A stretch of DNA of 64,000 nt, from the NCBI RefSeq assembly GCF_009755355.1, contig NZ_WQLB01000006.1, forward strand, positions 62,001 through 126,000, read 5' to 3'. The notes under the pieces were generated by a model. It saw only the letters and a list, made by a program, of their open reading frames with translations. It searched no databases and was not told the DNA's origin. The first letter of the stretch is position 1; the number at the start of each line of letters is the position of its first letter. This document shows, one piece after another, positions 8,906-17,368 of this stretch. The position numbers and the translations under genes were made by a program. This stretch comes from Deinococcus arboris. GTDB taxonomy: Bacteria; Deinococcota; Deinococci; Deinococcales; Deinococcaceae.

Positions 8906-10102
8906 ATGACCAGTACGGACTATCAACCCTCCATCTTTTCGGGGCACACACCGCTTGAACGGGCTCGCCAGGTCGTTGGTGCGCTGGCGGCCACGGCAGT
9001 CCAGCGCGACCGCGATGCTGGTCTGCCTGACCTAGAAGTGCGTCTGCTGCGCGCGGCGGGCCTGCTTGACCTGGTGGTGCCCCAGCACTACGGCGGTCAG
9101 GGCGGCACCTGGCCAGAGGCGCTGGAAGTCGTGCGGGCACTGTCTCATGACAGCGGCTCTCTGGGCCAGTTGTATGGCAATCACCTGGGTCTGCTGATTG
9201 CGCCTCACCTCTCGGGGAGCACGGCGCAGCAGGCCTTTTATTACCGGGGCACCGCCGAGCACCAGTGGTTCTGGGCCAATGCGCTGAACACCCGCGACCC
9301 CAGGCTGCGGCTGACGCAGACCGGTGCAGGCGAATTCCGCCTGAATGGCGTTAAGGGTTTCGGCACAGGCGTGGCGGTGGGCGACCAGCGACTCTTCAGT
9401 GCTGTGCCAGTAGACGGCGGGGACCCGGTCACCTTTGTCCTGCCGCAGGACCGCGAGGGGGTGCACGCTCAGGAGGACTGGGACTCGTTTGGGCAGCGCC
9501 GGACAGCTAGCGGCACGGTCAACTTTGATGGGGTTCAGCTTAGGCCAGAGGAAATCCTCAGTGGCTCGTCGTCCGAGCAGGCGTTTTCGACATTTTCTGG
9601 CGTTATCTCGCAGGCCACCAAGACGTTTATCTACCTGGGCATTGCCGAAAGTGCGCTGGTTTCAGCCCGCGACTACCTGCGCACCCAGGCCCGGCCCTGG
9701 TTGACGTCTGGCGTCACGCAGGCCAGCCACGACCCTTACGTGCTGCGACAGTACGCCGAACTCTGGGTGGCGCTTCAGGGGGCACTGGCGCTGGCCCGTC
9801 ACGCGGCGACCACGGTCCAGGCCGCCTGGTGCCAGGAGTGGGCTCTGACCGCCGCCGAACGCGGCGCTGCAGCGGTTGACGTCTTCGCCGCCAAGGTCAG
9901 CGCAACCCAGGCGGGCCTACAGATCACCAGCCGCCTCTTCGAACTCCTGGGGCCGCGCGCCACGACGACAGAACTGGGCTTTGACCGTTTCTGGCGGGAC
10001 CTGCGGACCTTTACCCTTCACGACCCTGTAGACTACAAGTTGAAAGAAATTGGCGACCAATTGCTGAATGACACCTGGCCGGCAGTGACTCAGTATTCCT
10101 GA
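8906..10102 (+). CDS. Acyl-CoA dehydrogenase-fold flavin monooxygenase (DszC/SfnB-like)
   Basis: A 398-residue protein with the acyl-CoA dehydrogenase fold but with features of the flavin-dependent monooxygenase branch (DszC, SfnB, sulfur acquisition oxidoreductases): the N-terminal RAAGLLDLVVPQHYGGQGGTW, LSHDSGSLGQLYGNHLGLL, the FNDS-like stretch RLNGVKGFGTGVAVGDQ, and the C-terminal RDLRTFTLHDPVDYKLKEIG. The typical FadE catalytic glutamate is not apparent. Such enzymes use reduced flavin and oxygen to oxidise organosulfur compounds or similar substrates. AGGA lies 8 bases before the ATG. The sulfur role is supported by the operator shared with the sulfate and methanethiol genes, but the substrate is unknown. 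Confidence 0.8.
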   Translation: MTSTDYQPSIFSGHTPLERARQVVGALAATAVQRDRDAGLPDLEVRLLRAAGLLDLVVPQHYGGQGGTWPEALEVVRALSHDSGSLGQLYGNHLGLLIAPHLSGSTAQQAFYYRGTAEHQWFWANALNTRDPRLRLTQTGAGEFRLNGVKGFGTGVAVGDQRLFSAVPVDGGDPVTFVLPQDREGVHAQEDWDSFGQRRTASGTVNFDGVQLRPEEILSGSSSEQAFSTFSGVISQATKTFIYLGIAESALVSARDYLRTQARPWLTSGVTQASHDPYVLRQYAELWVALQGALALARHAATTVQAAWCQEWALTAAERGAAAVDVFAAKVSATQAGLQITSRLFELLGPRATTTELGFDRFWRDLRTFTLHDPVDYKLKEIGDQLLNDTWPAVTQYS

Positions 10103-10109
10103 AGAGATT

Positions 10110-10151
10110 GGCCACACGACACTCGGAAGAGGATGTGTGTGGCCTTCTTTT
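10110..10151 (+). terminator. Terminator after the flavin monooxygenase
   Basis: GGCCACAC (10110-10117) pairs with GTGTGGCC (10137-10144), followed by TTCTTTT. It begins 8 bases after the stop codon. It separates this gene from the convergent membrane protein gene. Confidence 0.75.
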
Positions 10152-10308
10152 GGACTGTTGGGTGCGATGAGGGCACGTTCAGGGGAACGCGGCGACTGGA
10201 CGGCCCTTCAAACTCAGCAGCCTTTGGCAGGGGATCTGGGCCAACCCTTGACGACCTGCATATGGCGTGGTTGGCGTTGGTGTGACTTCATGACAGAGGA
10301 CATCAGGC

Positions 10309-10962
10309 TCAGCGCCACAGAAGAGTCGCTGTGCCAGCTGCCAGCAGGGCAGCGGCCCAGACCCGGTCCAGGTTGACCCACGCCTGACGCAAAATGGTCA
10401 GGCCAACGTAGTGGTAGACCAGCAGCGCCACAGCGGCCATGACGGTGAACATACCCAGCGTGTGTACGGCCACTGCGCCCAGCCCAGCCCAGACGGGCGC
10501 CGTGCTGGCCATCAGGTGGCCGCTGTGAGCGGCATGGTGCAGGGCACCTGCGTGCCCGGAAGATGGCAGCACCAGCGGCAGCAGCATCAGCCCGGCGCCG
10601 TGGGCGGTCGACATCAGAAACGACCAGAGCGTCAGGTCGCGGAAGCCGACTTTCATGCCCACCCAGCGGGGATGGGCGTCGGGCCGCAGCAGTTTGTAGG
10701 CCCCAAATGCCAGGATGGCGCCTGCACCCACCCACCGCAGCACCAAGCTGTCCAGTACCAGGCCAGCCAGCCCCACCAGCACCAGCACGAGGAGAATGGA
10801 AAGCGCGTGGCCCAGCGCGATAGGCAGCAGCGCGCGCCAGACTGCCTTTGGCGCCCGCTGCTGCAGGCCCAGTGCGACGGCGAACAACCAACCCATCGCG
10901 GGGTTGAGGCCGTGCAGGCCGCCGAGGAGCAGCAGCGCGGGCCAGGTGACCGCATCGTTCAT
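10309..10962 (-). CDS. Polytopic membrane protein of unknown function, linked to methanethiol oxidase
   Basis: This 217-residue protein has about six membrane helices and no signal peptide. The first helix holds LLLGGLHGLNPAMGWLF, followed by ALGHALSILLVL and later STAHGAGLMLLPLVL, so histidines recur inside helices (HGLNP, GHAL, AHGAG). This resembles the histidine-containing helices of NicO/UreH/RcnA metal transporters, but the resemblance is weak and no function is assigned. It starts 8 bases after the methanethiol oxidase stop and must be in the same operon. It could move a metal or a product of methanethiol oxidation. Confidence 0.75.
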   Translation of the reverse strand: MNDAVTWPALLLLGGLHGLNPAMGWLFAVALGLQQRAPKAVWRALLPIALGHALSILLVLVLVGLAGLVLDSLVLRWVGAGAILAFGAYKLLRPDAHPRWVGMKVGFRDLTLWSFLMSTAHGAGLMLLPLVLPSSGHAGALHHAAHSGHLMASTAPVWAGLGAVAVHTLGMFTVMAAVALLVYHYVGLTILRQAWVNLDRVWAAALLAAGTATLLWR

Positions 10963-10970
10963 GCCGGCAC

Positions 10971-12371
10971 TCAGGGGTTGGGGTAACAGAATGAGTCGGA
11001 CGAGGCGTCTCCGCCTTGCAGGCGCACCTGGTGGGCCCGTTTCTCCCCAAAGTCCACCAGAAAGTCAGGATCAAGGGTCAGGCCTCCGCCAGGCTGCACG
11101 TCCAGTTTGGCCGCCCAGCCCCGAATTCCCGCTGGATAGAACTGGTCGTCCCAAGACGCGTACAGAGAATTGGTGACATAGACGCGCTGCCCGTCCCGGC
11201 TGACTTCCACCATCTGCGGCCCGCCGGTCAGCGGCTCATCCGAGCGGGGGTGGCCGGTGCGCCGCACAATGCCGCCCAGGTGTACCGAGCCCACCAGGCG
11301 CGGCTCGAACGGATTGCTCACGTCGTACTGCCGCAGTTCGCCAGTGCCCCAGCACGAGACATACAGGAACTGGTCATCCAGCGAGAGATTGATGTCGGTA
11401 ATCAGGGGCGGCACAGCCCCAAACCCCTGCAGCAGCGGCGGCAGGTCAGCGGGGTCGGCCGGTTCAGCGGGCACCTCAATCACCTTCTGAATCTTCCATT
11501 CGGTGCCGTCCAGATGCCACAGCCATACAGACGCCGAAAGGTCGGCCAGGCTGGTCACCACGCCCACAAAGCCGTAGGTCTGCCGGGGGTCGTGGGCGGG
11601 GCGCAGTTCCAGCACCATCTGCTGCTCGGCGCCCAGATCCAGGGTTTTGACATGCTCGCGCGTGCGCAGGTTCCAGATATGAAGGCTGTGGCCGTAGCCG
11701 CCCGCCAGCAGAATCTCGGGATTCAGTCCCTGTTCCACCATGTTCGGTGTGCCCCACTCGGAAGTCAGCATGGTGTCGTGCCCTAGGTGCCACCAGAAAT
11801 CGTAGGAGAGGTGCTGCGGCCCACGGTTCTTTTCCCAGGCGCCTTTGATGTCAAAAGTGGTGTGGTCCAGCACAAAAATGCCGCCGGGTCCGTCGCCCGA
11901 AGGCGACCCCAGGGCGTTCATGTACACGGCGTCGGGGCCGCAGTGCACCGTATGGGGCCGGCTATAGCCCGTTTTGGCCTCCAGCTCCTGCGGCTCGATG
12001 ATCTTGTGGATCGTCGGCTGCCGGGGATCAGGTTTGGTGTCGATGATGTACAGCCGCGAAGAGCGCAGGCCCGGCACCAGCAGGTAACGCCGCTCTACGT
12101 GGGGGTGGGGCATGGTGGGGCACAGCGCCGCGCTACACGCGTTCCAGCCAAAATGGTGCAGCTCATCGCCCAGATTGGGCATGTCCAGGCGGCCCACCTC
12201 CTGTGCGTAGGTGGGGGAGGTCGGGTCAAGGTCCAGGACCACTAGGGCGTCTGGGGTGCGGCCGGTGGCGTCAATCTCGACCACGTAGGCCAGGGTTTCG
12301 CGCGGCGCGCTCTGGGCCATGCTGGGCGACGGGTAGAACGTGGGGTCTGGCCGGAAGGTTCGTGACGACAT
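10971..12371 (-). CDS. mtoX: Methanethiol oxidase / selenium-binding protein 1 family
   Basis: The ATG at 12371 has an AGGAG site 6 bases upstream and gives 466 residues, the usual SELENBP length; an in-frame ATG at 12413 would run through the operator. Family marks include HHFGWNACSAALCP near residues 70-85 with the conserved Cys, RYLLVPGLRSSRLYIID, FDIKGAWEKNRGP, DFWWHLGHDTMLTSEWGTP and YVSCWGTGELRQYDVSNP. The family oxidises methanethiol to formaldehyde, hydrogen sulfide and hydrogen peroxide. No signal peptide is seen, unlike the periplasmic bacterial MtoX. It sits downstream of cysA with its own upstream operator-like repeat, fitting sulfide recovery from methanethiol during sulfur limitation (inference). 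Confidence 0.92.
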   Translation of the reverse strand: MSSRTFRPDPTFYPSPSMAQSAPRETLAYVVEIDATGRTPDALVVLDLDPTSPTYAQEVGRLDMPNLGDELHHFGWNACSAALCPTMPHPHVERRYLLVPGLRSSRLYIIDTKPDPRQPTIHKIIEPQELEAKTGYSRPHTVHCGPDAVYMNALGSPSGDGPGGIFVLDHTTFDIKGAWEKNRGPQHLSYDFWWHLGHDTMLTSEWGTPNMVEQGLNPEILLAGGYGHSLHIWNLRTREHVKTLDLGAEQQMVLELRPAHDPRQTYGFVGVVTSLADLSASVWLWHLDGTEWKIQKVIEVPAEPADPADLPPLLQGFGAVPPLITDINLSLDDQFLYVSCWGTGELRQYDVSNPFEPRLVGSVHLGGIVRRTGHPRSDEPLTGGPQMVEVSRDGQRVYVTNSLYASWDDQFYPAGIRGWAAKLDVQPGGGLTLDPDFLVDFGEKRAHQVRLQGGDASSDSFCYPNP

Positions 12372-12406
12372 GGAAGCTCCTGTCTGAAAAGGCCCTGCAA
12401 GGATGG

Positions 12407-12423
12407 TTGACAAAAGTTATCAA
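12407..12423. promoter_or_regulatory. Operator-like inverted repeat (site C) between cysA and the methanethiol oxidase gene
   Basis: TTGAC-AAAAGTT-ATCAA, 36 bases upstream of the mtoX start on the minus strand. It differs from the site before the Rrf2 gene at two spacer bases and one arm base. It implies a promoter for mtoX separate from the sulfate operon. Confidence 0.55.
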
Positions 12424-12505
12424 ATTTACTTTGGGGATGACCGCACAGCTGGGAGGAGGCGAAAGGCGCCCCTGAGCAGCGAAAGAGCCGCCCTGCCGGC
12501 GAGCT

Positions 12506-13492
12506 CTACTTGGTTGGCCGAGCGAACGCTGCAGTGTGCTGGGCCGTGACATGCACCGGCTGGCCCACCTGCACGGTTACGGCCGCTTTCGGCAGGTGCA
12601 GTTCCAGCGGCGGCAGACTGGCTGCCCGCTGCACCTCAATGCGCGCCTCATGGCCCACCACATGCACCCGCGAGATGGTGCCCGCCTGGCTGTCGGCGGC
12701 GGGCTGCGCGTGCAGGGTCAGGTCCTGAGGCCGCACCAGCACCTCGGTCTGCTGGTCTTGTGTCCAGAGGTTGGCGCGGCCCAGAAAGCGGTAGGTAAAC
12801 GGCGTGGCCGGGGCGTCGTAGACCTCAGCCGGGGTGCCTTCCTGCTCTATGCGGCCGGCATTAAACACCACGATGCGGTCGGCAATTTCCATCGCTTCGG
12901 CCTGGTCGTGGGTCACGAAGACACTCGTGAGGTGAATCTCGTCGTGCAGTTGGCGCAGCCAGTCTCTGAGTTCCTGACGGACGGCGGCGTCCAGCGCCCC
13001 GAACGGTTCGTCCAGCAGCAGCACGCGGGGCTCGACGGCCAGGGCGCGGGCCAAGGCCACCCGTTGCCGCTGACCCCCGCTGAGCTGAGACGGGTAGCGG
13101 CCAGCCGCCCAGTCCAGCTGCACGAGCCCCAGCAGCCGCATGACTTTCTCCCGGATCACGGCGGCGGGCAGGCGAGCGGCGCCGCGCTTGACCCTCAGGC
13201 CAAACGCCACGTTCTCAAACACCGTCATATGCTTGAACAGGGCGTAGTGCTGAAACACGAACCCGATGCCCCGGTCGCCGGGGCCGGCGTCTGTTACGTC
13301 CTGGCCCGTCAGGTGCACGCGGCCGGTGTCGGGGTGCTCCAGGCCGGCGATCACCCGCAGCAGCGTGGTTTTGCCGCTGCCGCTAGGGCCCAGCAAAGCC
13401 ACGAGTTGTCCGTCGGGGACATGCAGGGTCACGTCGGCCAGGGCGGTGAAGGTGCCAAACTGCTTGCCAATGTGGGTGACGTCAATACTCAC
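12506..13492 (-). CDS. cysA: Sulfate/thiosulfate ABC transporter ATPase CysA
   Basis: A 328-residue ATPase. Walker A is [16 protein letters not shown] (about residues 33-48), Q-loop [18 protein letters not shown], signature [16 protein letters not shown], Walker [13 protein letters not shown] and H-loop FVTHDQ. A C-terminal TOBE-like region ([13 protein letters not shown] onward) is present, as in CysA. The [14 protein letters not shown] start is typical of sulfate importers. Its ATG overlaps the cysW stop (ATGA). It drives sulfate uptake through CysTW. Confidence 0.93.
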   Translation of the reverse strand: MSIDVTHIGKQFGTFTALADVTLHVPDGQLVALLGPSGSGKTTLLRVIAGLEHPDTGRVHLTGQDVTDAGPGDRGIGFVFQHYALFKHMTVFENVAFGLRVKRGAARLPAAVIREKVMRLLGLVQLDWAAGRYPSQLSGGQRQRVALARALAVEPRVLLLDEPFGALDAAVRQELRDWLRQLHDEIHLTSVFVTHDQAEAMEIADRIVVFNAGRIEQEGTPAEVYDAPATPFTYRFLGRANLWTQDQQTEVLVRPQDLTLHAQPAADSQAGTISRVHVVGHEARIEVQRAASLPPLELHLPKAAVTVQVGQPVHVTAQHTAAFARPTK

Positions 13493-14301
13493 GTGTGGGC
13501 TCTCCCGATGCGGGCTTCAATCAGGGCCTTGACGGCCAGGGTGATCAGGGCGAATAGGGCCAGCAGCGACGCCACAGCGAAGGCCGCGACTGTCTGGTAT
13601 TCGTTGTAAAGAATCTCGACGTGCAGGGGCAGGGTGTTGGTCAGGCCGCGAATCTTGCCGGACACGACCGACACCGCCCCAAACTCGCCCAGGGCGCGGG
13701 CGTTGCACATGATGACGCCGTACAGCAGCGCCCAGCGGATATTGGGTAGGGTCACGCGGGTAAAGGTCTGCCAGCCGGTGGCGCCCAGGGTCAGGGCCGC
13801 TTCCTCATCGTCGCGGCCCTGAGCCTGCATGACCGGAATGAGCTCCCGCGCCACGTAGGCGAAGGTCACGAACGTGGTGGCCAGAATGATCCCGGCCGGC
13901 GCAAAGATGATCTTGAGGTCGTGGGCCTCCAGCCAGGGGCCCAGCCAGCCCTGACGGCCGAACAGCAGCACGTACACCAGCCCGGAAATAACGGGCGAAA
14001 TAGCCAGCGGCAGGTCAATGAGGGTCAGCAGCAGGCTGCGCCCCGGAAAGTCGAACTTGGCGGTGGCCCAGGCCGCGCTGACCCCGAACAGGGTATTCAG
14101 CGGCACGGCAATCAGGGCCGTCAGCAAAGACAGCCGCACGGCGGCCAGGGTGTCTGGGGTGTGCAGCGCCTGCCAGTAAGGCCCCAGGCCACTGCGCAGA
14201 GCTGTCAGGAACACCACCGACAGCGGCAGGACCAGCAGCAGTCCCACCAGCAGGAGGGTCAGGCCGACCATAAAGGTGGGCCACCAGCGGGCGAGCTTCA
14301 C
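13489..14301 (-). CDS. cysW: Sulfate ABC transporter permease CysW
   Basis: A 270-residue inner-membrane permease with about six helices. The coupling loop is [29 protein letters not shown] and the CysW-type segment [19 protein letters not shown] follows. The ATG overlaps the cysT stop. It forms the channel with CysT. Confidence 0.92.
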   Translation of the reverse strand: MKLARWWPTFMVGLTLLLVGLLLVLPLSVVFLTALRSGLGPYWQALHTPDTLAAVRLSLLTALIAVPLNTLFGVSAAWATAKFDFPGRSLLLTLIDLPLAISPVISGLVYVLLFGRQGWLGPWLEAHDLKIIFAPAGIILATTFVTFAYVARELIPVMQAQGRDDEEAALTLGATGWQTFTRVTLPNIRWALLYGVIMCNARALGEFGAVSVVSGKIRGLTNTLPLHVEILYNEYQTVAAFAVASLLALFALITLAVKALIEARIGRAHT

Positions 14302-15143
14302 CGCTCGCCCCGGCGGCCCAGGCGGGCCTGCGCGGTGTTGGCCAGCAGCAGCAGCGTCACAGAGATGACCAGCATCGCGACGGCCACAGCGGCGGCACCC
14401 GCGTAGTCGAACTGTTCCAATTTGCCGACGATCAGCAGCGGCGCAATTTCTGTTTTAAAGGGCAGGTTGCCACTGATAAACACGACCGAGCCGTATTCGC
14501 CAATGGTGCGGGCCAGCGCCAGCGTAAAGCCGCTGAGCAGGGCCGGATACAGGGCGGGCAACGTGACGCGCCAGAAGGTCTGGCTGGGGGTGGCCCCCAG
14601 GCTCAGGGCCGCTTCTTCGGGTTCCGGGCCCAGGTCTTCCAGGACCGGCTGTAGGCTACGCACCACAAACGGCAGGCCAATGAAAATCAGGGCAATGACG
14701 ATGCCCGCCGGGGTGTACGCGAGGCGAAGGCCGGCCTCGGCCAGCGGTGCGCCCAGCCAGCCGTTGGGTGCCAGCAGGGTGGTCAGGGTGATCCCCGCCA
14801 CCGCTGTGGGCAGCGCAAACGGCAGGTCAATCAGGGCGTCCACAAAGCGCTGGCCGGGCACACGGTAACGTGTCAGGGTCCAGGCCAGAATCAGCCCAAT
14901 CGGCAGATTGATGAGCGAAGCCGCCAGCGCCGTCAGGAAGGACACCCGCAAAGCGGCCAGCACGCGCGGCGTGTTCACCGCGTCTAACATGCCGTCCACG
15001 CCCAAGGAAGCGGCTTTAAAGACCAGGGCGGCCAGGGGAATCAGCACGATCAGGCTGAGGTACAGCGTGGCGTACCCCAGGGTGAGGTTCAGGCCCGGCA
15101 GGACATGCCTGCGGGCCTGCCGAACGGCGGGAACGGTGGTCAC
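14298..15143 (-). CDS. cysT: Sulfate ABC transporter permease CysT
   Basis: A GTG at 15143, five bases after the sbp stop and preceded by GAGG, gives 281 residues; longer frames overlap sbp and are rejected. It has six helices, the loop EEAALSLGATPSQTFWRVTLPALYPALLSG and the TIGEYGSVVFISGNLPF stretch characteristic of CysT (CysU). It overlaps cysW by four bases. Confidence 0.9.
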   Translation of the reverse strand: MTTVPAVRQARRHVLPGLNLTLGYATLYLSLIVLIPLAALVFKAASLGVDGMLDAVNTPRVLAALRVSFLTALAASLINLPIGLILAWTLTRYRVPGQRFVDALIDLPFALPTAVAGITLTTLLAPNGWLGAPLAEAGLRLAYTPAGIVIALIFIGLPFVVRSLQPVLEDLGPEPEEAALSLGATPSQTFWRVTLPALYPALLSGFTLALARTIGEYGSVVFISGNLPFKTEIAPLLIVGKLEQFDYAGAAAVAVAMLVISVTLLLLANTAQARLGRRGER

Positions 15144-15147
15144 GCCC

Positions 15148-16128
15148 TCAGCGTCCGGTGTACACCTGATCGAAGACGCCGCCGTCGGCAAAGAATTTCT
15201 TCTGGGCCGCGCGCCAGCCCCCAAACTGCGCGATGCTGAACAGGTTCACCTTGGGAAACTGGGCGGCGTATTTGGCGGCCACTTCCTGGCTGCGGGGGCG
15301 GTAGTAGTTTTTGGCGATCAGTTCCTGCGCTTCTGAGCTGAACAGGAACTGCAAGTAGGCTTTGGTGACCTTTTCCGTCTTGTGCTTGGCGACGTTCTTG
15401 TCCACCCAGGTGACCGGCGGCTCGGCCAGGATGCTGACGCTGGGCACCACAATCTGGAATTTGCCCTCGCCCAGTTCACGGGTGGCCAGCAGCGCCTCGT
15501 TCTCCCAGGCGATCAGCACGTCTCCAATGCCGCGCTCGACAAAGGTCGTCGTGCTGCCGCGCGCCCCAGAGTCCAGCACGGGCACATTCTTAAAGAGCTT
15601 GGTGACGTAGTCCTTGGCGCCAGCTTCGCCGCCGAGTTTCTTCTGGGCCCAGCCCCAGGCCGCCAGAAAATTCCAGCGTGCGCCGCCACTGGTTTTGGGG
15701 TTGGGCGTGATGACCTGCACGCCGGGCTTCACCAGGTCGCCCCAGTCCTTAATGCCTTTGGGGTTACCCTTGCGTACCAGAAACACGATGGTGCTGGTGT
15801 ACGGGCTGCTGTTGTAGGCCAGGCGCTTTTGCCAGGCCTCGGGCAATAGGCCCTTGTCGGCAATTGCGTCAATGTCGTAGGCCAGCGCCAGGGTGACAAC
15901 GTCGGCCTCCAGCCCGTCAATGACGCTGCGGGCCTGAGAACCGCTGCCCCCATGCGAGTTATTGATCTTCAGCGTGTCGCCCGTTCGGGTCTGCCACTGC
16001 TTGGCGAAGGCCGCATTGATGTCCTGATACAGCTCGCGGGTGGGGTCATACGAGACGTTGAGGATGGTGACGGTGGCCGCCGTGGCCGCAGAGGTCAGAA
16101 GCAGAGCCGTGAGGAACAGGGGTTTCAT
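15148..16128 (-). CDS. sbp: Periplasmic sulfate-binding protein
   Basis: The 326-residue protein starts with a Sec signal (residues 1-17, cleavage near ATAA/TVTIL) and carries sulfate-binding-protein family signatures: [65 protein letters not shown] and [13 protein letters not shown]. It delivers sulfate or thiosulfate to CysTWA. An AAGGAG site lies 6 bases before the ATG. It is the first gene of the sulfate operon and diverges from the Rrf2 regulator, with an operator-like palindrome between them. Confidence 0.94.
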   Translation of the reverse strand: MKPLFLTALLLTSAATAATVTILNVSYDPTRELYQDINAAFAKQWQTRTGDTLKINNSHGGSGSQARSVIDGLEADVVTLALAYDIDAIADKGLLPEAWQKRLAYNSSPYTSTIVFLVRKGNPKGIKDWGDLVKPGVQVITPNPKTSGGARWNFLAAWGWAQKKLGGEAGAKDYVTKLFKNVPVLDSGARGSTTTFVERGIGDVLIAWENEALLATRELGEGKFQIVVPSVSILAEPPVTWVDKNVAKHKTEKVTKAYLQFLFSSEAQELIAKNYYRPRSQEVAAKYAAQFPKVNLFSIAQFGGWRAAQKKFFADGGVFDQVYTGR

Positions 16129-16253
16129 GGGTTCTCCTTGCGAGGTGAAGGCTGGTCGAGAGCTGACAGCAGAGAGGCGCGACCTAGATGTCGTGCCAAG
16201 CGCTAAAGCAAGAGGTTCATGAAAGAAGATGCTGCTGCCTCACACCATGTCTT

Positions 16254-16274
16254 AGTTGACCAAAGTTGTCAACT
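16254..16274. promoter_or_regulatory. Operator-like palindrome (site D) between sbp and the Rrf2 regulator
   Basis: AGTTGAC-N7-GTCAACT with perfect 7-bp arms, the strongest of four related sites. It overlaps the -35 region of the regulator promoter and lies 126 bases upstream of the sbp start, so it could serve autoregulation and control of the sulfate operon together. Confidence 0.65.
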
Positions 16275-16296
16275 GTTTGCGAGAAGAGGTTAGAGT
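16266..16296 (+). promoter_or_regulatory. Predicted leaderless promoter of the Rrf2 regulator gene
   Basis: TTGTCA (16266-16271) and TAGAGT (16291-16296) are 19 bases apart, and the ATG follows 5 bases after the -10 box, which places the transcript start at or next to the ATG. The -35 box lies within the palindrome. Confidence 0.5.
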
Positions 16297-16301
16297 GGGG
16301 C

Positions 16302-16823
16302 ATGCGTCTCCTGAGCCTTGATGTCTACGCCTTTCAGGCCGTCGGCTACCTGGGCGCCCATCCGGAGCGGTGGATCACTGCGGCCGAACTGTGCGCGCAG
16401 ACGGGCCTGCGCCGGGCGTTCATGGTCCGTGTGCTGGCCAGCCTGGTGCGGGGGAATGTCGTGCTCTCGAAAAAGGGATGCAGCGGCGGGTACCGCCTGG
16501 CCCGCGCGCCGCAGGTGGTCACCCTCTATGACGTGGTCCGCAGCCTGGAGCGGCCCGTGGCGCCCCTGTCGTGCGTGAGCCTCAGCGCGCCGTCGCAGTG
16601 TGCGGCAGCCCAGTGCTGTCAGGCCCGTCAGGGGGTCTATGAGCAGCTGCGCGCCGCGACGCATCAGGTGCTGGCGAGGTCCACTGCTGCGGACCTCGCG
16701 CGAGATGTCCAGGGTGGTGTCACGTACGACACCTGCCTTAAACATCTCTGGCATCCCCAATTTGAATCTGCGCTCCACCGCCCTTTCGAGGGCGACCAGG
16801 CTCAAGTGCTGGCGTCGGGCTAG
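16302..16823 (+). CDS. Rrf2-family transcriptional regulator, probable iron-sulfur or cysteine-state sensor of sulfur genes
   Basis: The protein of 173 residues has an Rrf2 winged helix: YAFQAVGYLGAHPERWITAAELC, the recognition helix RRAFMVRVLASLVRGNVVLSKKG and the wing GCSGGYRLARAP with TLYDVVRSLE. Cysteines at residues 91, 100, 105 and 106 lie where IscR and NsrR bind their cluster, though the spacing (C-X8-C-X4-C-C) is not the IscR one. Family members sense iron-sulfur state, nitric oxide or cysteine supply (CymR). It is divergent from the sulfate operon and shares an operator-like palindrome with sulfur genes, so a CymR-like sulfur regulator is my reading. A start further upstream at 16266 would lie within the operator. 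Confidence 0.85.
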   Translation: MRLLSLDVYAFQAVGYLGAHPERWITAAELCAQTGLRRAFMVRVLASLVRGNVVLSKKGCSGGYRLARAPQVVTLYDVVRSLERPVAPLSCVSLSAPSQCAAAQCCQARQGVYEQLRAATHQVLARSTAADLARDVQGGVTYDTCLKHLWHPQFESALHRPFEGDQAQVLASG

Positions 16824-17368
16824 CCGACGGCCGTCATCCTGTCTGGCGAACACTCAGGCTTGATTGTTGGCGCTCCCCATCCCATCTGCGACTCCACGGT
16901 GGACTTATCCCTAAAAGGCTGATCGCCACTTCACCTCAAACTCCTGTAAAGGCGAGCACAGACGTCCTCAGGCATTGTCCTCTGCGGTCTTTATGGACAT
17001 GGGAGATGGAGATTCAAGAGGATAGACAGCGGGACATGCTGCGCAGCGGGAGAGAAGCCCTCTTCGTAAGGCTGAGTGGCAGCAGACACTTTAGACTTTC
17101 AAACTGTCGCTCCAATTTTCCAGGTCATGAATACGCAGACCTCACTTCGACACAGGGCCACTGGCCTGAGTCAGGTGTCTGTCCTTTCATTCTGGTAGAT
17201 GGGTGTGATTACAATGAAGAATGTCACAAGAAGCCGAAACGTCCTCTTCACCGTCGCACCCACCGTGTCCTTCCTATACGGCACCGAAGCTGACTGAGCT
17301 AGGCGCCTGGACCAGCCTAACTCTGGTCATTTCAGTTCCCATTCTGCCGGGGATGGTCGGAGACGGCT
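16824..17368. other. Non-coding stretch between the Rrf2 regulator and the lipoprotein genes
   Basis: About 545 bases with no convincing gene. A 95-codon frame at 17006-17293 has no family resemblance and unusual composition. TACAAT at 17210-17215 may be a -10 box for the lipoprotein genes, but no matching -35 box is seen. Confidence 0.45.

Noticed and set aside
17006..17293. A 95-codon frame in the gap before the lipoproteins
   Set aside because: No recognisable motif, poor composition, and no ribosome site.
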